64,000 bases of DNA, taken from the NCBI RefSeq assembly GCF_003425665.1, contig NZ_QQRQ01000001.1:248001-312000 (forward strand), given 5' to 3'. The notes below the pieces were generated by a model, which searched no databases, was not told the origin of the DNA, and worked only from the letters and a program-made list of their open reading frames with translations. This stretch comes from Evtepia gabavorous (GTDB taxonomy: Bacteria > Bacillota > Clostridia > Oscillospirales > Oscillospiraceae). Both the position numbers and the translations under genes were made by a program. Numbering within the stretch: position 1 is the stretch's first letter; every line of letters starts with the position of its first letter. Positions 46,041 to 55,044 of this stretch are shown here, in pieces.

Positions 46041-47076
46041 ATTACATTGGAAAAAAGGCATTGCCTGTGGAGGGATGTTTCTGGCCCTCTTGGGACTTAC
46101 ATTTTATATCCTTCTGTCCGACCAGGACCCGGGCAAGCTATGGACCGCGCTGGGTCAGGCGGAATGGTCCTGGCTGGCTGTGGGCGCGGCCTGCATGATG
46201 CTCTTTTTCTGCTGTGAAGCCAAAAACATTCAAACTGGTTTGGGACTGTTTGGCTCTCCGGCGCCGTACGCCTCCTGCCTTCTCTACGCCATTACGGGGT
46301 TTTTCTTCAGTTCCGTGACCCCTTCTGCTTCTGGTGGTCAGCCGATGCAGCTCTATGCCATGTATCGGGACGGACACGCACCAGCACCTGGCGCCCTGGC
46401 GCTGCTGACCGACTTTTTCTCCTTTCAGTTGGCTGCGGTTTTTTGGGCCAGTGTTGGTTTTTTCCTGCACCATGCGCAGCTGATCCGCCTGGGGAACGGC
46501 GTGTGGCTCTGCTTTGCATTTGGCGCAGTGCTCAATCTGCTGGTGGTGGTGGCTCTGTGCGGTGCGGTGTTCTCTCCACGGGCCCTTCCCACTCTTTGGG
46601 GATGGCTGATGCGGCCAGCGCGCCGCCTTTTTCCCCAGCGCGCAGAAGGCTGGAGACGCTGGGGAGAAAAGCAGTGGAAGGATTTGCGGCAATGTACCAG
46701 GTGTTACCGTACCCATAAACGGCAGCTGGGTAAGATGTTTCTCACCTCTCTTGTACAGTTGGCAGCTTACCACAGTGTTCCGTTCTGGGTTTACTTGGCT
46801 TTTGGGCTGCAGGGACAGTCTTTTTGGGCGATGGTTGGGCTGCAGGGCGTTCTGTTTCTCTCGGTGTCCTCCCTGCCCCTGCCTGGCGCGGTTGGTCTCA
46901 CAGAGGGAGGGTTTCTCTTGCTATATCAAACAATCTTCCCGGGAGCCCTTCTCCCCAGCGCCATGCTGCTGAGCCGGACAGTCAGTTTTTACTTCTTTCT
47001 GCTCCTGAGCGGATTGTTTCTCGCGTTTCGTTTTCTGCGGCTCGCCTGGCGGCATCCAGCGGCAAAAACAACCTGA
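46033..47076 (+). CDS. LPG-synthase-TM/YbhN-like flippase-family membrane protein
   Basis: A 347-residue, seven-to-eight-helix membrane protein of the lysylphosphatidylglycerol synthase TM region/YbhN family: AITGFFFSSVTPSASGGQPMQLYAMYRDG (in pieces) is its signature, followed by LSVSSLPLPGAVGLTEGGFLLLY. No C-terminal aminoacyltransferase domain is present. Such proteins move or present lipids across the membrane. Overlaps the deacetylase gene by eight bases. Confidence 0.85.
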   Translation: MNKLHWKKGIACGGMFLALLGLTFYILLSDQDPGKLWTALGQAEWSWLAVGAACMMLFFCCEAKNIQTGLGLFGSPAPYASCLLYAITGFFFSSVTPSASGGQPMQLYAMYRDGHAPAPGALALLTDFFSFQLAAVFWASVGFFLHHAQLIRLGNGVWLCFAFGAVLNLLVVVALCGAVFSPRALPTLWGWLMRPARRLFPQRAEGWRRWGEKQWKDLRQCTRCYRTHKRQLGKMFLTSLVQLAAYHSVPFWVYLAFGLQGQSFWAMVGLQGVLFLSVSSLPLPGAVGLTEGGFLLLYQTIFPGALLPSAMLLSRTVSFYFFLLLSGLFLAFRFLRLAWRHPAAKTT

Positions 47077-47084
47077 TCATAAAT

Positions 47085-47127
47085 CAATGACCCGCTGTCT
47101 TTTTCCAGAGAAGACAGCGGGTCATTG
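47085..47127. terminator. Bidirectional hairpin between glycolipid operon and bceS
   Basis: A 17-pair stem (47085-47101 with 47111-47127) between convergent operons; the T-run is short. Confidence 0.78.
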
Positions 47128-47129
47128 GT

Positions 47130-48128
47130 TTATTCGATATCGAATTGCGGCCGGCCCAGTCCGAGGAGAACCTGGGTCCCTACGCCTGGTTCTGATGCAA
47201 TGGAAATGGTATGGCCCAGCAGATTGGTGACCCGCCGGCAAAGGTAGAGCCCAATGCCAGTGGCTTTTTTGTCCATACGGCCGTTGTTTCCAGTAAACCC
47301 TTTTTCAAACACCCGTGGCAAATCCTCCGGTGCAATTCCTATGCCGGTATCTGCAATCACCAGGTTTGTTTCTCCTTCCAGAAAAATGGATATTTTCCCG
47401 CCTTCCGGCGTGTATTTTAAGGCGTTGGACAGCAGCTGTTCCAGCAGGAAGCAGAGCCATTTTTCATCACTTAAAACTTCCCATTTTGTCTCCTGAAACA
47501 CCAGCTGGATCTTTTTCAAAATGAAGAGCTTGGCATATTTTCTCACTGTCTGCCGCACCACCGCATCCAGCTGACATCGCTGCAGAACCAAATCCTTGTC
47601 CGTGCTGTCCAGGCGGAGGTACTGAAGTACCATATCCACATATTGTGCAATTTTCTGTAGTTCAATTTCCATTTCCGTGGCTCTGTCAGGCCCTGCCTGT
47701 AACAGCAGGTCCATTGCCGCGATGGGTGTTTTGATCTGGTGGACCCAGAGAGTATAGTAGGAGGTCAAATCTTCCAGCATGCTGTCTGCCGCAGCTTGTC
47801 GCTGACGGTTTTCCCGCACCAGCCGTTGGATCAAATGTTGGTAGTCCTCCTCAATCAATGTGGTGGTCTCCGGCAGGTCTTCCGCTGTCACAAAAATTGC
47901 TTCCTCCATTTTTCGAAGGATCTTGTGCTTCCTCCAAAACCGCACAAAGCTCAGTACGGCCCAGAAGGAAGTTCCGATACAGCACAGGCAGAGCAGGTAA
48001 GCAATGGCCTCTCCCGGCAGTCCATAGAGCCAAAAGATCAGCACCCCCGACAGAGCGCAAAATAGTCCCGCCGCCGCAACCAGCTTTCGAGATGCCAGCC
48101 AAGCGCCAAAAAGCGGTGTGTCATTCAT
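47130..48128 (-). CDS. BceS-type intramembrane-sensing histidine kinase
   Basis: A 332-residue kinase with two closely spaced helices (about 17-35 and 41-62) and almost no extracellular loop, the hallmark of BceS-like sensors that read the state of their ABC transporter rather than a ligand. The H-box is LWVHQIKTPIAAM with H130; ATP site motifs are LEQLLSNALKYTPEGG, IADTGIGI and ATGIGLYLC. It follows the regulator gene by one base. Likely detects flux through the BceAB transporter encoded upstream. Confidence 0.92.
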   Translation of the reverse strand: MNDTPLFGAWLASRKLVAAAGLFCALSGVLIFWLYGLPGEAIAYLLCLCCIGTSFWAVLSFVRFWRKHKILRKMEEAIFVTAEDLPETTTLIEEDYQHLIQRLVRENRQRQAAADSMLEDLTSYYTLWVHQIKTPIAAMDLLLQAGPDRATEMEIELQKIAQYVDMVLQYLRLDSTDKDLVLQRCQLDAVVRQTVRKYAKLFILKKIQLVFQETKWEVLSDEKWLCFLLEQLLSNALKYTPEGGKISIFLEGETNLVIADTGIGIAPEDLPRVFEKGFTGNNGRMDKKATGIGLYLCRRVTNLLGHTISIASEPGVGTQVLLGLGRPQFDIE

Positions 48129-48129
48129 G

Positions 48130-48801
48130 CTACTTCACCATGTATCCAATGCCTTTTTTGGTTTGGATGAATTCCCGCAGCCCAATACGTTCCAGTTTTT
48201 TCCGTAATCTTGTGATGTTTACGTACAATGCGTTTTCATCCACATAGGAATCACAAGCCCAGAGGGCTGCCATCAGTGTATCCCGGGACACTACGTTGGG
48301 CTTATTTTCCAAGAGCACCTGCATCATACGGGTTTCATTTTTGGTGAGCTCAACCTTCTTTCCCTCATAGGTCACGGAACATTCCAGACTGCTGAACAGC
48401 GCACCGTTGTGTTCCAGCAAATGACTCTGCCCTTGATAGTCATATGCCCGGCGAAGGGCCGCCTGGACTTTTGCCAGCAGCACCGAGAGGTCAAAAGGCT
48501 TTGCAATAAAGTCGTCTGCCCCCATGTTGATGGCCATAACGATGTTAATGTTTTCCGCCGCCGAGGACAGGAAAAGGATCGGAACTTGGGAAACCCTGCG
48601 AATTTCCTGACACCAGTGGTACCCATTGAAAAACGGCAGCGTGATATCCATGAGGACAAGGTGGGGCTGGAATTCCACAAATTCTCCCAGAATGGAGGAG
48701 AAGTCCTGGGTGCATTTTACGGTGAAGTTCCAGGCGGTTAATTTATCGGCAATGGTCTTGGCAATCACCCGATCATCCTCTACCAGGTAGATCCGGTACA
48801 T
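48130..48801 (-). CDS. BceR-type response regulator
   Basis: A 223-residue OmpR-family regulator: receiver domain with E8-D9-D10, phosphoacceptor D52 (LVLMDITLPFFNG) and the K-containing DDFIAKPF, and a C-terminal winged helix (ELTKNETRMMQVLLENK; YVNITRLRKKLERIG). Partner of the adjacent kinase. Its probable targets are the TGTAAGG repeats before bceA. A minus-strand TTGCGC-N17-TATGAT overlaps the hairpin upstream and may be its own promoter. Confidence 0.92.
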   Translation of the reverse strand: MYRIYLVEDDRVIAKTIADKLTAWNFTVKCTQDFSSILGEFVEFQPHLVLMDITLPFFNGYHWCQEIRRVSQVPILFLSSAAENINIVMAINMGADDFIAKPFDLSVLLAKVQAALRRAYDYQGQSHLLEHNGALFSSLECSVTYEGKKVELTKNETRMMQVLLENKPNVVSRDTLMAALWACDSYVDENALYVNITRLRKKLERIGLREFIQTKKGIGYMVK

Positions 48802-48835
48802 GGCCTGATGCCCCCTTTCTTTTCTTTATCATACC

Positions 48836-48874
48836 GCACAGCCGTGGAAAGCGCAATGCTTTCCACGGCTGTGC
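48836..48874. terminator. Strong hairpin between traX-like gene and bceR
   Basis: A perfect 17-pair stem (48836-48852 with 48858-48874), loop GCAAT. A T-run follows only on the plus strand, so on the coding (minus) strand it may act as a processing or pausing hairpin rather than a full terminator. Confidence 0.6.
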
Positions 48875-48886
48875 CAATTTTTAAGT

Positions 48887-49654
48887 TCAAGTCAACCACA
48901 AGGCGAGAATCCCAATCACCCAAAGGTGCAGAGGGTAAAACACATAAAAAAAGTACTTGCTTCCCTTGGTATTAGGCCCTCGTGTGCCATCATAATGAGA
49001 AAGGACGGGCAGGACCGTAATAAACAGAAAGTCCGAGTTAAATGCCAACATTTGCAGGGTCTCCTGCGCTGTGGGGTAAGGGACAAAAACCAGAAGAAAC
49101 AGCACAGCGGACAGCGCAAAATAGAGTACATTGCGCAGGACCATCCGTTCCCGGCACAAATAAGTGATGAGAAGAAAGGGAAGAATCAGGATACCGCCTT
49201 CGGAGAAAAGACTGGCTGCCAAGACAAGGATTACGCCGAAAAGACGGAGTGTCCACTCCCCTGCGGACCGGGGACGCACCCCCCACTGGGTCGCCGGATT
49301 GCTGCCTACCAAAATGTTAAGCATCAGGACGCCCAGTGCCAACGTGAGAAAGATATTGTTGGACAGGTGAAGCCCCCGGGACGCGCCGATCGTATTATAG
49401 AGAGCGTTGCCCAGCGCCATGATCCCGGCCCAAACAAACAAGCGCGCCATATACCGGACCCGGCTTTTGGTATGCAGGAACCCCTCCACTGCCAAGTAGG
49501 CAAACCACACGCCCACACAGCGGGTGAGTACATGAAATATGCCTGTTACTGTGGGAGGCACCAACCCAGGAATATAGGGCAGATGGTCCAAAACCATGAG
49601 AAACGCCATGAAGCATTTCCATTGAAAGGCGGTGTATTGCTTTTTCGCTGCCAT
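48887..49654 (-). CDS. TraX-family membrane protein
   Basis: A 255-residue membrane protein with about eight hydrophobic segments. It shows the TraX pattern: FQWKCFMAFLMVLDHLPYI (the MxxDH motif near the N-terminus), CVGVWFAYLAVEGFLHT and KYFFYVFYPLHLWVIG at the C-terminus (YxFYPLH). F-plasmid TraX N-acetylates pilin, and chromosomal relatives are thought to be membrane acyltransferases. It sits between the BceAB and BceRS genes, all in one direction, suggesting an envelope-modification role in the same response; this is inference. Confidence 0.82.
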   Translation of the reverse strand: MAAKKQYTAFQWKCFMAFLMVLDHLPYIPGLVPPTVTGIFHVLTRCVGVWFAYLAVEGFLHTKSRVRYMARLFVWAGIMALGNALYNTIGASRGLHLSNNIFLTLALGVLMLNILVGSNPATQWGVRPRSAGEWTLRLFGVILVLAASLFSEGGILILPFLLITYLCRERMVLRNVLYFALSAVLFLLVFVPYPTAQETLQMLAFNSDFLFITVLPVLSHYDGTRGPNTKGSKYFFYVFYPLHLWVIGILALWLT

Positions 49655-49690
49655 GAAGATCTCTCATTTCTGTGTGATTGGATAGAATGT

Positions 49691-51673
49691 TTATCGGACG
49701 ATTTTATAGTATGTCCGGGCTGTCAGGTGATAAATGATGAAATATCCCATGCCGAATACGACAACGGTTCCCAGGCAGCACAGCGCGAACAGAGAGACAT
49801 TGGTAAGGTTCAGTGCAGACATGAGTTTGGTGATCATTTTGAACGCAGCCAGCAAATGGATCACCGCACCGAGAAGCGGGAGGAAAAAGACAGCACGGAC
49901 TTGGCTTCGAATGGCGCTTCTGATTTGCTGCTGGCTCATGCCCACCTTCTCCATGATGGCAAAACGCGCTTTGTCCTCGTACCCTTCCGAAATCTGCTTA
50001 TAGTAAATAATCAAAACTGTGGCCATCAGGAACAGAGCGCCCAGGAACGAACCGAGGAAGAGGAGACCACCATACATGGAATAAAATTCACTTTCCTGCG
50101 CCGGCCGGCAGCTTACCATGTAGTTCCCTTCCGTCTCAAAGGTCATCTGACGGATGGCTTTGTACAGCGCTTCCACGGACTCCTTTTCCGCGCCATCAAA
50201 GTCCAGCGAGAACTCCCAATAGACATTGCTGGATAAGCTCTCATCCTGCAGTTGCAGCTGGAACACTTCTTCCAACGTGCTGGCATCTGGCACCACAAGA
50301 ATCATTTCCCGGTCTGAGTAGGCACTGTGTTTCCCAGTGGGCGATTCTGGCAGCCATGCTGCAATGGAAAAGGACTTTCCGAAGAGAGTCACCTCATGCC
50401 ATGTGCCGTCGTTTTCTGTGGTGTAAATCGCTGCTTCATTCTCCCCTAAGGAGAGAGGCGTTCCTGTGATTTGGGTGTAGCTGTCTGCGGTCATAACTTC
50501 GGTATACACCAGGTCCCCCAGGTGGTCATCCCGGGTTGTCGTTGAAAGGTTGGACCCCTCCGCAGTGGTATTCATCATACGCAGGATATCTACTTCCTGC
50601 GTTTTTGTCGGCCGCAGACCATGCTGCTGGGCTAAGGTAAGGACGGTTTCTCTGCATTCTTCTTTTGATGGTCCTTCGGACTCCACCCAGGACTGAGAGA
50701 GGGTAATATCATGGGGATACATTGCGTTGAGAACGTCTCCTACCCCAAGATACATACACACGCAGGTAGAGAGCATCACCAAGACCATGGTGGAAAGAAT
50801 ACAAATATTGGACAGACCCACGGCATTTTGCTTCATTCGATAGAGCATCCCCGAGACCCCAATAAAATGCTTGGCCTGATAGTAGTAGTTTTTCCGCTTT
50901 TTCATGGCCTTTAAGAACGCGATGGAACCTGCGGTAAACAGACAGTAGGTCCCGACGATGACCAGGATAACGGCTAAGAAGAACAGCATCAGCGCATCCA
51001 GCGGGGACTCTGTGGTGATGGCGATGTAGTAGCCGGCCCCCAGGGTGATAAGGCCTACTATTGTCAGGAGAACTTTCGTTTTCGGTTCCTTTTCCCCCAC
51101 GTTCCCTCCCCGCAGGAGCTCTACCGGCTTGGAAAGGCTGACGTGCAGAAGGTTGCGCATTAGGGCCACCAGATAGATCCCCGCAAACAGGGCGGCGGTA
51201 ACAGCCACAGAGGTAAAGTTCACCGAAAAACCAAACTGCACGGTAAAGAACAAAATTTTGTAAAGCAGCAGGAGCAGCAGCTTGGACAGAAGAATCCCCA
51301 GCAGAATGCCGCCAACGATGGTGACCAGGCAGGTATACAGCGTCTCCCATAAGAGAACCACTGCAATATGCCGCTTCGACATGCCCAAAATGTTGTAAAG
51401 GCCGATTTCTTTATGCCGCCGTTTGATCAAAAAACTGTTGGTATACAGCAAAAATATGATGGAAAAAATCCCGACCACAATAGTTCCCAAATACATAATG
51501 GCAGGGATTGTGTCTCCTCCAGGCATATTCCGAATTTCTTGGTGCCAAGCCAGAAAGGTAATATTATAGAACATAGCCACAGTAATGATCCCTGTCAGCA
51601 AGTAGGGAAACACAAAGCGGCGGTTACGGACCAAATTTCCGGCGGCCATCTTGGGGAAAAAGAGTTTACCCAC
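49691..51673 (-). CDS. BceB-type ABC transporter permease
   Basis: About 660 residues with the BceB plan: FtsX-like helices at the N-terminus (FVFPYLLTGIITVAMFYN; GIFSIIFLLYTNSFLIKRRHKEIGLYNILGM in pieces), a large extracellular domain between the 7th and 8th helices (about 310-530) and a C-terminal FtsX triplet (KVGMSQQQIRSAIRSQ). These permeases free lipid-II-cycle targets from bacitracin, nisin or defensin-like peptides and signal to the kinase. A GTG at 51673 after GGGGGG is preferred to the GTG at 51682; the ATPase gene overlaps its start. Confidence 0.92.
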   Translation of the reverse strand: MGKLFFPKMAAGNLVRNRRFVFPYLLTGIITVAMFYNITFLAWHQEIRNMPGGDTIPAIMYLGTIVVGIFSIIFLLYTNSFLIKRRHKEIGLYNILGMSKRHIAVVLLWETLYTCLVTIVGGILLGILLSKLLLLLLYKILFFTVQFGFSVNFTSVAVTAALFAGIYLVALMRNLLHVSLSKPVELLRGGNVGEKEPKTKVLLTIVGLITLGAGYYIAITTESPLDALMLFFLAVILVIVGTYCLFTAGSIAFLKAMKKRKNYYYQAKHFIGVSGMLYRMKQNAVGLSNICILSTMVLVMLSTCVCMYLGVGDVLNAMYPHDITLSQSWVESEGPSKEECRETVLTLAQQHGLRPTKTQEVDILRMMNTTAEGSNLSTTTRDDHLGDLVYTEVMTADSYTQITGTPLSLGENEAAIYTTENDGTWHEVTLFGKSFSIAAWLPESPTGKHSAYSDREMILVVPDASTLEEVFQLQLQDESLSSNVYWEFSLDFDGAEKESVEALYKAIRQMTFETEGNYMVSCRPAQESEFYSMYGGLLFLGSFLGALFLMATVLIIYYKQISEGYEDKARFAIMEKVGMSQQQIRSAIRSQVRAVFFLPLLGAVIHLLAAFKMITKLMSALNLTNVSLFALCCLGTVVVFGMGYFIIYHLTARTYYKIVR

Positions 51674-52433
51674 GGTCAGCACCCCCCGTGGCCAGGGCGG
51701 TTAAGGTGTCCGCGATCTGTGTGAACATCGCCTCATTGGTGCGTCCACCCCGGTAGAGCTGATGGAACACCTCTCCATCCTTAATGAAAAGGACCCGGCT
51801 GGCGCGGCTGGCCGCTTTGGCGGAGTGGGTCACCATGAGGATGGTCTGCCCTTCCCGATTGATCTGCTCAAAAAGGTCCAAGAGCTGATCTGCGGACCGG
51901 GAGTCCAGCGCACCTGTGGGTTCATCTGCCAGAAGAAGCCGGGGATCTGTGATGCAGGCACGGGCCACAGCAACCCGCTGCTTTTGCCCGCCGGAGACCT
52001 CATAGGGATATTTCTCCAAAATGTCCTCGATGGAAAGCTTTTTTGCCAGAGGGGCCAGCCGGCGGGCCATTTCCTCATGGTGCATGCCAGACAGGACCAA
52101 GGGGAGGTAAATGTTGTCCCGCAGAGAAAAGGTGTCCAATAAGTTAAAATCCTGGAAAACGAACCCCAGATTTTTCCGGCGAAACTCTGCCAAGTCACGC
52201 TCCCGGATTTTTCCAATATCCTTTCCCTCCAGAAGAACCTGACCTCCAGTGGGCTGATCCAAAGAAGCCACAATGTTCAGCAGTGTGGTCTTTCCAGAGC
52301 CCGATTCTCCCATGATGGCTAAGTATTCCCCCTTCTCCACAGAAAAGGTCACATTGGTCAGGGCGGGGACCAGATGGCCGCCCAGTCGGGTAGTATAGGT
52401 TTTTTTCAATGCTTTTACTTCAAGTAGTGTCAT
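51666..52433 (-). CDS. BceA-type ABC transporter ATPase
   Basis: A 255-residue ATPase: Walker [12 protein letters not shown] (about 38-48), Q-loop [13 protein letters not shown], signature [13 protein letters not shown], Walker [14 protein letters not shown] and switch His (ILMVTHS). GGAGGG precedes the ATG. Partner of the overlapping BceB-type permease; first gene of the module, with a candidate response-regulator binding site upstream. Confidence 0.94.
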   Translation of the reverse strand: MTLLEVKALKKTYTTRLGGHLVPALTNVTFSVEKGEYLAIMGESGSGKTTLLNIVASLDQPTGGQVLLEGKDIGKIRERDLAEFRRKNLGFVFQDFNLLDTFSLRDNIYLPLVLSGMHHEEMARRLAPLAKKLSIEDILEKYPYEVSGGQKQRVAVARACITDPRLLLADEPTGALDSRSADQLLDLFEQINREGQTILMVTHSAKAASRASRVLFIKDGEVFHQLYRGGRTNEAMFTQIADTLTALATGGADRG

Positions 52434-52504
52434 TGCGATCCCTCCGGATTTATATCAATTCGCCTATATTATACCCTTAATACAATGAGACAGCCATAGT
52501 TTCT

Positions 52505-52531
52505 CCTTACATTTTAGGCTGAAACCTTACA
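52505..52531 (-). promoter_or_regulatory. Candidate BceR-type binding site: TGTAAGG direct repeat
   Basis: On the minus strand TGTAAGG occurs at 52531-52525 and 52511-52505, exactly 20 bases apart, each preceded by A-A/T-T. The nearer copy ends eight bases before the weak -35. Helically phased direct repeats next to a poor -35 are typical of an activating OmpR-type regulator. Confidence 0.5.
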
Positions 52532-52693
52532 ATTTTGAAAGGTACACGCCGCATTCTGTTGGGAAGGGAAAAACTCGGCATCGCCATAATAAATAAGTCT
52601 TTTTTCCTTGTCAATTGATTTATAGAAACCTTAATTATCTTTTTATTTTTTGTTCAGAAAGAATATTTTTTCATAAGAATGAGGCAAGGGAGG

Positions 52694-52733
52694 AAAAGGA
52701 CCACGGAAGAACTTTTTCTTCCGTGGTCCTTTT
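52694..52733. terminator. Terminator of apbE
   Basis: An 18-pair perfect stem with a 4-base loop, A and T tracts at its ends, just after the apbE stop. Confidence 0.85.
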
Positions 52734-52741
52734 CAAGTCTT

Positions 52742-53746
52742 TTATTGCTGTACCTGATAATTTGAATAGCCGGAAGACGGAATGAGTTCTCCTTCCGTCG
52801 TAATGAAAAGTGCTTCCACATCGTCCAACTGCTCTACCAACGCCATTCCTTTCTCTATGCCCAATAGGAAGCACGTTGTGGACAAAGCATCGCCCTGGGC
52901 TGAGGTATCTGACAGAATGGTGACAGAGGCCAGGCCGGTATCTGCCGGGAATCCGGTGTAAGGGTCCAAGATATGGTGATATTTTTTCCCTTGGTAGGTG
53001 AAATATCGTTCATCGATCCCTGAGGTAACGATGCTCTTTCCTGTCGCAGACACCACATCCGCCAAAACACCTTCCTCCTCATTGGGGTCCTGAATTCCTA
53101 TTGTGAATGCTGTCCCTTCCTGCTTGTCTCCAATGAGCAGAATGTTTCGTCCCAAGTTCAAAACCGCATGTTCTACCCCCTGTGCAACCAAGAGCTCCTT
53201 CACTTGGTCTGCAATATAACCCTTGGCGATGGCCCCTAAGTTGGCCACCATCCCCTTCCGGGCCAAAAAGGCATGTCCCTCCTTCACCAGCAGATCATCG
53301 CTGTCAATCAGCGGCAGGACCTGTTCCAACTCCGCCTGGGAGGGATAGTGCCCCTGTTCGTTGTGAATGTTCCAAAGGGAAACCAGTGGCCCTGTGGTCA
53401 CATCAAAGTATCCCTCTGAAAGGGCTGCGTATTCTTTTGACAGGCGGAGGACCTCTTCTGTTTCGGGGGAAATCTCCACCCATTCTTCCCCAGCTGCCTT
53501 GGCCAGGCGGTCCAGATCACTGCCGGTCTGTTCCACACTGAGCAGAGACTCCAGGCGGCGAATTTCATCAAAAGCCAAATCAATGGTGCTGGCATCGGTC
53601 CAGTCATAGAGTGTGATCTCAATGTAGGTATCCAGCATAAAATTGCTTTTTGACACATGCGGGGGTTCCTCCGGCTGGCCTGCTGTACAACCTGCCATGG
53701 ACAAAATCATCAAAAAAGCCAAGAAAAAAGAAAGCTTTTTCTTCAT
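52742..53746 (-). CDS. apbE: ApbE, FAD:protein FMN transferase (lipoprotein)
   Basis: A 334-residue lipoprotein (lipobox Cys in LSMAGCTAG, about residue 20) that covalently attaches FMN to Thr of exported redox proteins such as RnfG/NqrC. It has MLDTYIEITLY, RRLESLLSV, YFDVTTGPLVSLWN, ANLGAIAKGYIADQV, NLGRNILLIG and the Mg/FAD segment YHHILDPYTGFPADTG. GGAGA precedes the ATG; a 116-residue upstream extension is rejected. No Rnf genes are in the window. Confidence 0.93.
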   Translation of the reverse strand: MKKKLSFFLAFLMILSMAGCTAGQPEEPPHVSKSNFMLDTYIEITLYDWTDASTIDLAFDEIRRLESLLSVEQTGSDLDRLAKAAGEEWVEISPETEEVLRLSKEYAALSEGYFDVTTGPLVSLWNIHNEQGHYPSQAELEQVLPLIDSDDLLVKEGHAFLARKGMVANLGAIAKGYIADQVKELLVAQGVEHAVLNLGRNILLIGDKQEGTAFTIGIQDPNEEEGVLADVVSATGKSIVTSGIDERYFTYQGKKYHHILDPYTGFPADTGLASVTILSDTSAQGDALSTTCFLLGIEKGMALVEQLDDVEALFITTEGELIPSSGYSNYQVQQ

Positions 53747-53873
53747 TGGGAATCTCCATTTCCAGTTTATTGGGTCTATTATAGCGGATCTTGTTCCATG
53801 ACGCAAGGGGGGGGACAGGCAAGAATTGGCGTCCAAATGCATACCCTTTAGAACCACGCGCAGGAGGTGTCCT

Positions 53874-55022
53874 ATGAGAAAGCATGGACGAGCAATGATA
53901 GAAGGCGCGGGCCTGCTCCTTGTGGGCCTGCTCCTCTTTCTCTTTCCAGAGGAGAGCGTCGCAGCGGCGCGGGAGGGGATTTCCCTCTGTGTGGATGTGC
54001 TGATCCCGTCTCTGTTTCCTTTTTTTGTGCTCTCCTCTCTTTTGATCTCCACCGGCCTGGCTGGGCTCTGTGCTCGTCCGCTGGAATCCTTCATGCGGCC
54101 TTTGTTTGGTGTCGGGGGTGCCGGTGCAGCCGCACTCAGCCTTGGCTTGATTGGTGGCTATCCCGTGGGAGCCAGAACCGTTGCACAGCTGGTACAGCGG
54201 CGGGAGTGTTCCCAGACGGAGGCCCGGCGGCTCTCCCTTTTTTGCAATAACTGCGGCCCTGCTTTTTTTATTGGTGCCGCTGGAGTGGGCGTTTTTGGGG
54301 CGAAGGAGGCGGGATTTCTCCTGTTGGGCGCAAATTTGACAGCGGCCGTATTGCTGGGTATCCTGTTCCATGTTTTCGGCAAGGAGACTGCCCAAGAGGA
54401 AACGAGGAAAAGGGAGCGGCCCGCCCACTCTCCTCTGACAACAGAATTTCCCCAGTGTGTCCGCAATGCTTTTTCCTCTACCCTGGGGGTCTGTGCCTAT
54501 GTGATTCTCTTTTCGGTTCTGACCAGATTGGCAGATTGTTCCGGCCTGTTGCCCTTTCTGGTCAACGTACTTTCCAGTTTGCTTCCTGGAGAAAACGCCC
54601 CTGTTTTGTGCCGGAGTTTTTGTGTTGGCCTTATGGAGCTTTCCACAGGTACCGCGGCCATAAGGGATGGGGTATCTTCCCCTTTGTCGCTGCCTCTGGC
54701 GGCGTTTATCTTGGGATGGGGTGGTCTGTCAGTACACTGCCAGTCTCTGCCCTTTTGGCGGGAGGCCGGGGTACCATCCGGGCCCTATCTCCGCGCTAAA
54801 TTTCTGCATGGCCTCCTTTCCGCTGGTATAACGGCTCTGGCGACGCTGCTTTTTCCCCTCTCGCTGCCTGCCATGGCCCCCGTCACGCCTTTGGCGGCCC
54901 CCAGCCTGCTTGGACAGGAAGTTCTGGCCCTTTGGGGAATGGCTGGTATCTATTTTTTCTTCTTCGACCAGAAAAGAGTGGAAAAGTCAAAAAGCACCCG
55001 CTATAATAAACGCATACCGTAA
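53874..55022 (+). CDS. YlbJ-like sporulation/nucleoside-recognition membrane protein
   Basis: A 382-residue membrane protein with about eight helices and the Gate/nucleoside-recognition pattern of YlbJ and SpoVM-area proteins: LCVDVLIPSLFPFFVLSSLL, LGLIGGYPVGARTVAQLV, FCNNCGPAFFIGAAGVGVFG, and GLMELSTGTAAI in the second half. YlbJ is needed for sporulation in Bacillus. AGGAGGTGTCCT fixes the ATG. It is followed by a Cys-rich peptide gene after 22 bases, and divergent from apbE. Confidence 0.85.
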   Translation: MRKHGRAMIEGAGLLLVGLLLFLFPEESVAAAREGISLCVDVLIPSLFPFFVLSSLLISTGLAGLCARPLESFMRPLFGVGGAGAAALSLGLIGGYPVGARTVAQLVQRRECSQTEARRLSLFCNNCGPAFFIGAAGVGVFGAKEAGFLLLGANLTAAVLLGILFHVFGKETAQEETRKRERPAHSPLTTEFPQCVRNAFSSTLGVCAYVILFSVLTRLADCSGLLPFLVNVLSSLLPGENAPVLCRSFCVGLMELSTGTAAIRDGVSSPLSLPLAAFILGWGGLSVHCQSLPFWREAGVPSGPYLRAKFLHGLLSAGITALATLLFPLSLPAMAPVTPLAAPSLLGQEVLALWGMAGIYFFFFDQKRVEKSKSTRYNKRIP

Positions 55023-55044
55023 AAAACAGGGAGGGAAATCCCCG

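Larger units (their letters stand above)
52434..52741 (-). promoter_or_regulatory. AT-rich control region upstream of bceA
   Basis: This 308-base gap holds the bceA promoter (minus-strand TATAAT at 52473-52468 with a weak TGGCTG at the -35 position, 17-base spacing), the direct repeats at 52505-52531, an AT-rich stretch to about 52680, and the apbE hairpin at 52694-52733. No small gene is visible. Confidence 0.65.

Noticed and set aside
48926-50236. 436-codon open frame antisense to bceB and traX-like gene
   Set aside because: Low-complexity basic sequence spanning two real genes on the other strand; no start signal or domain.
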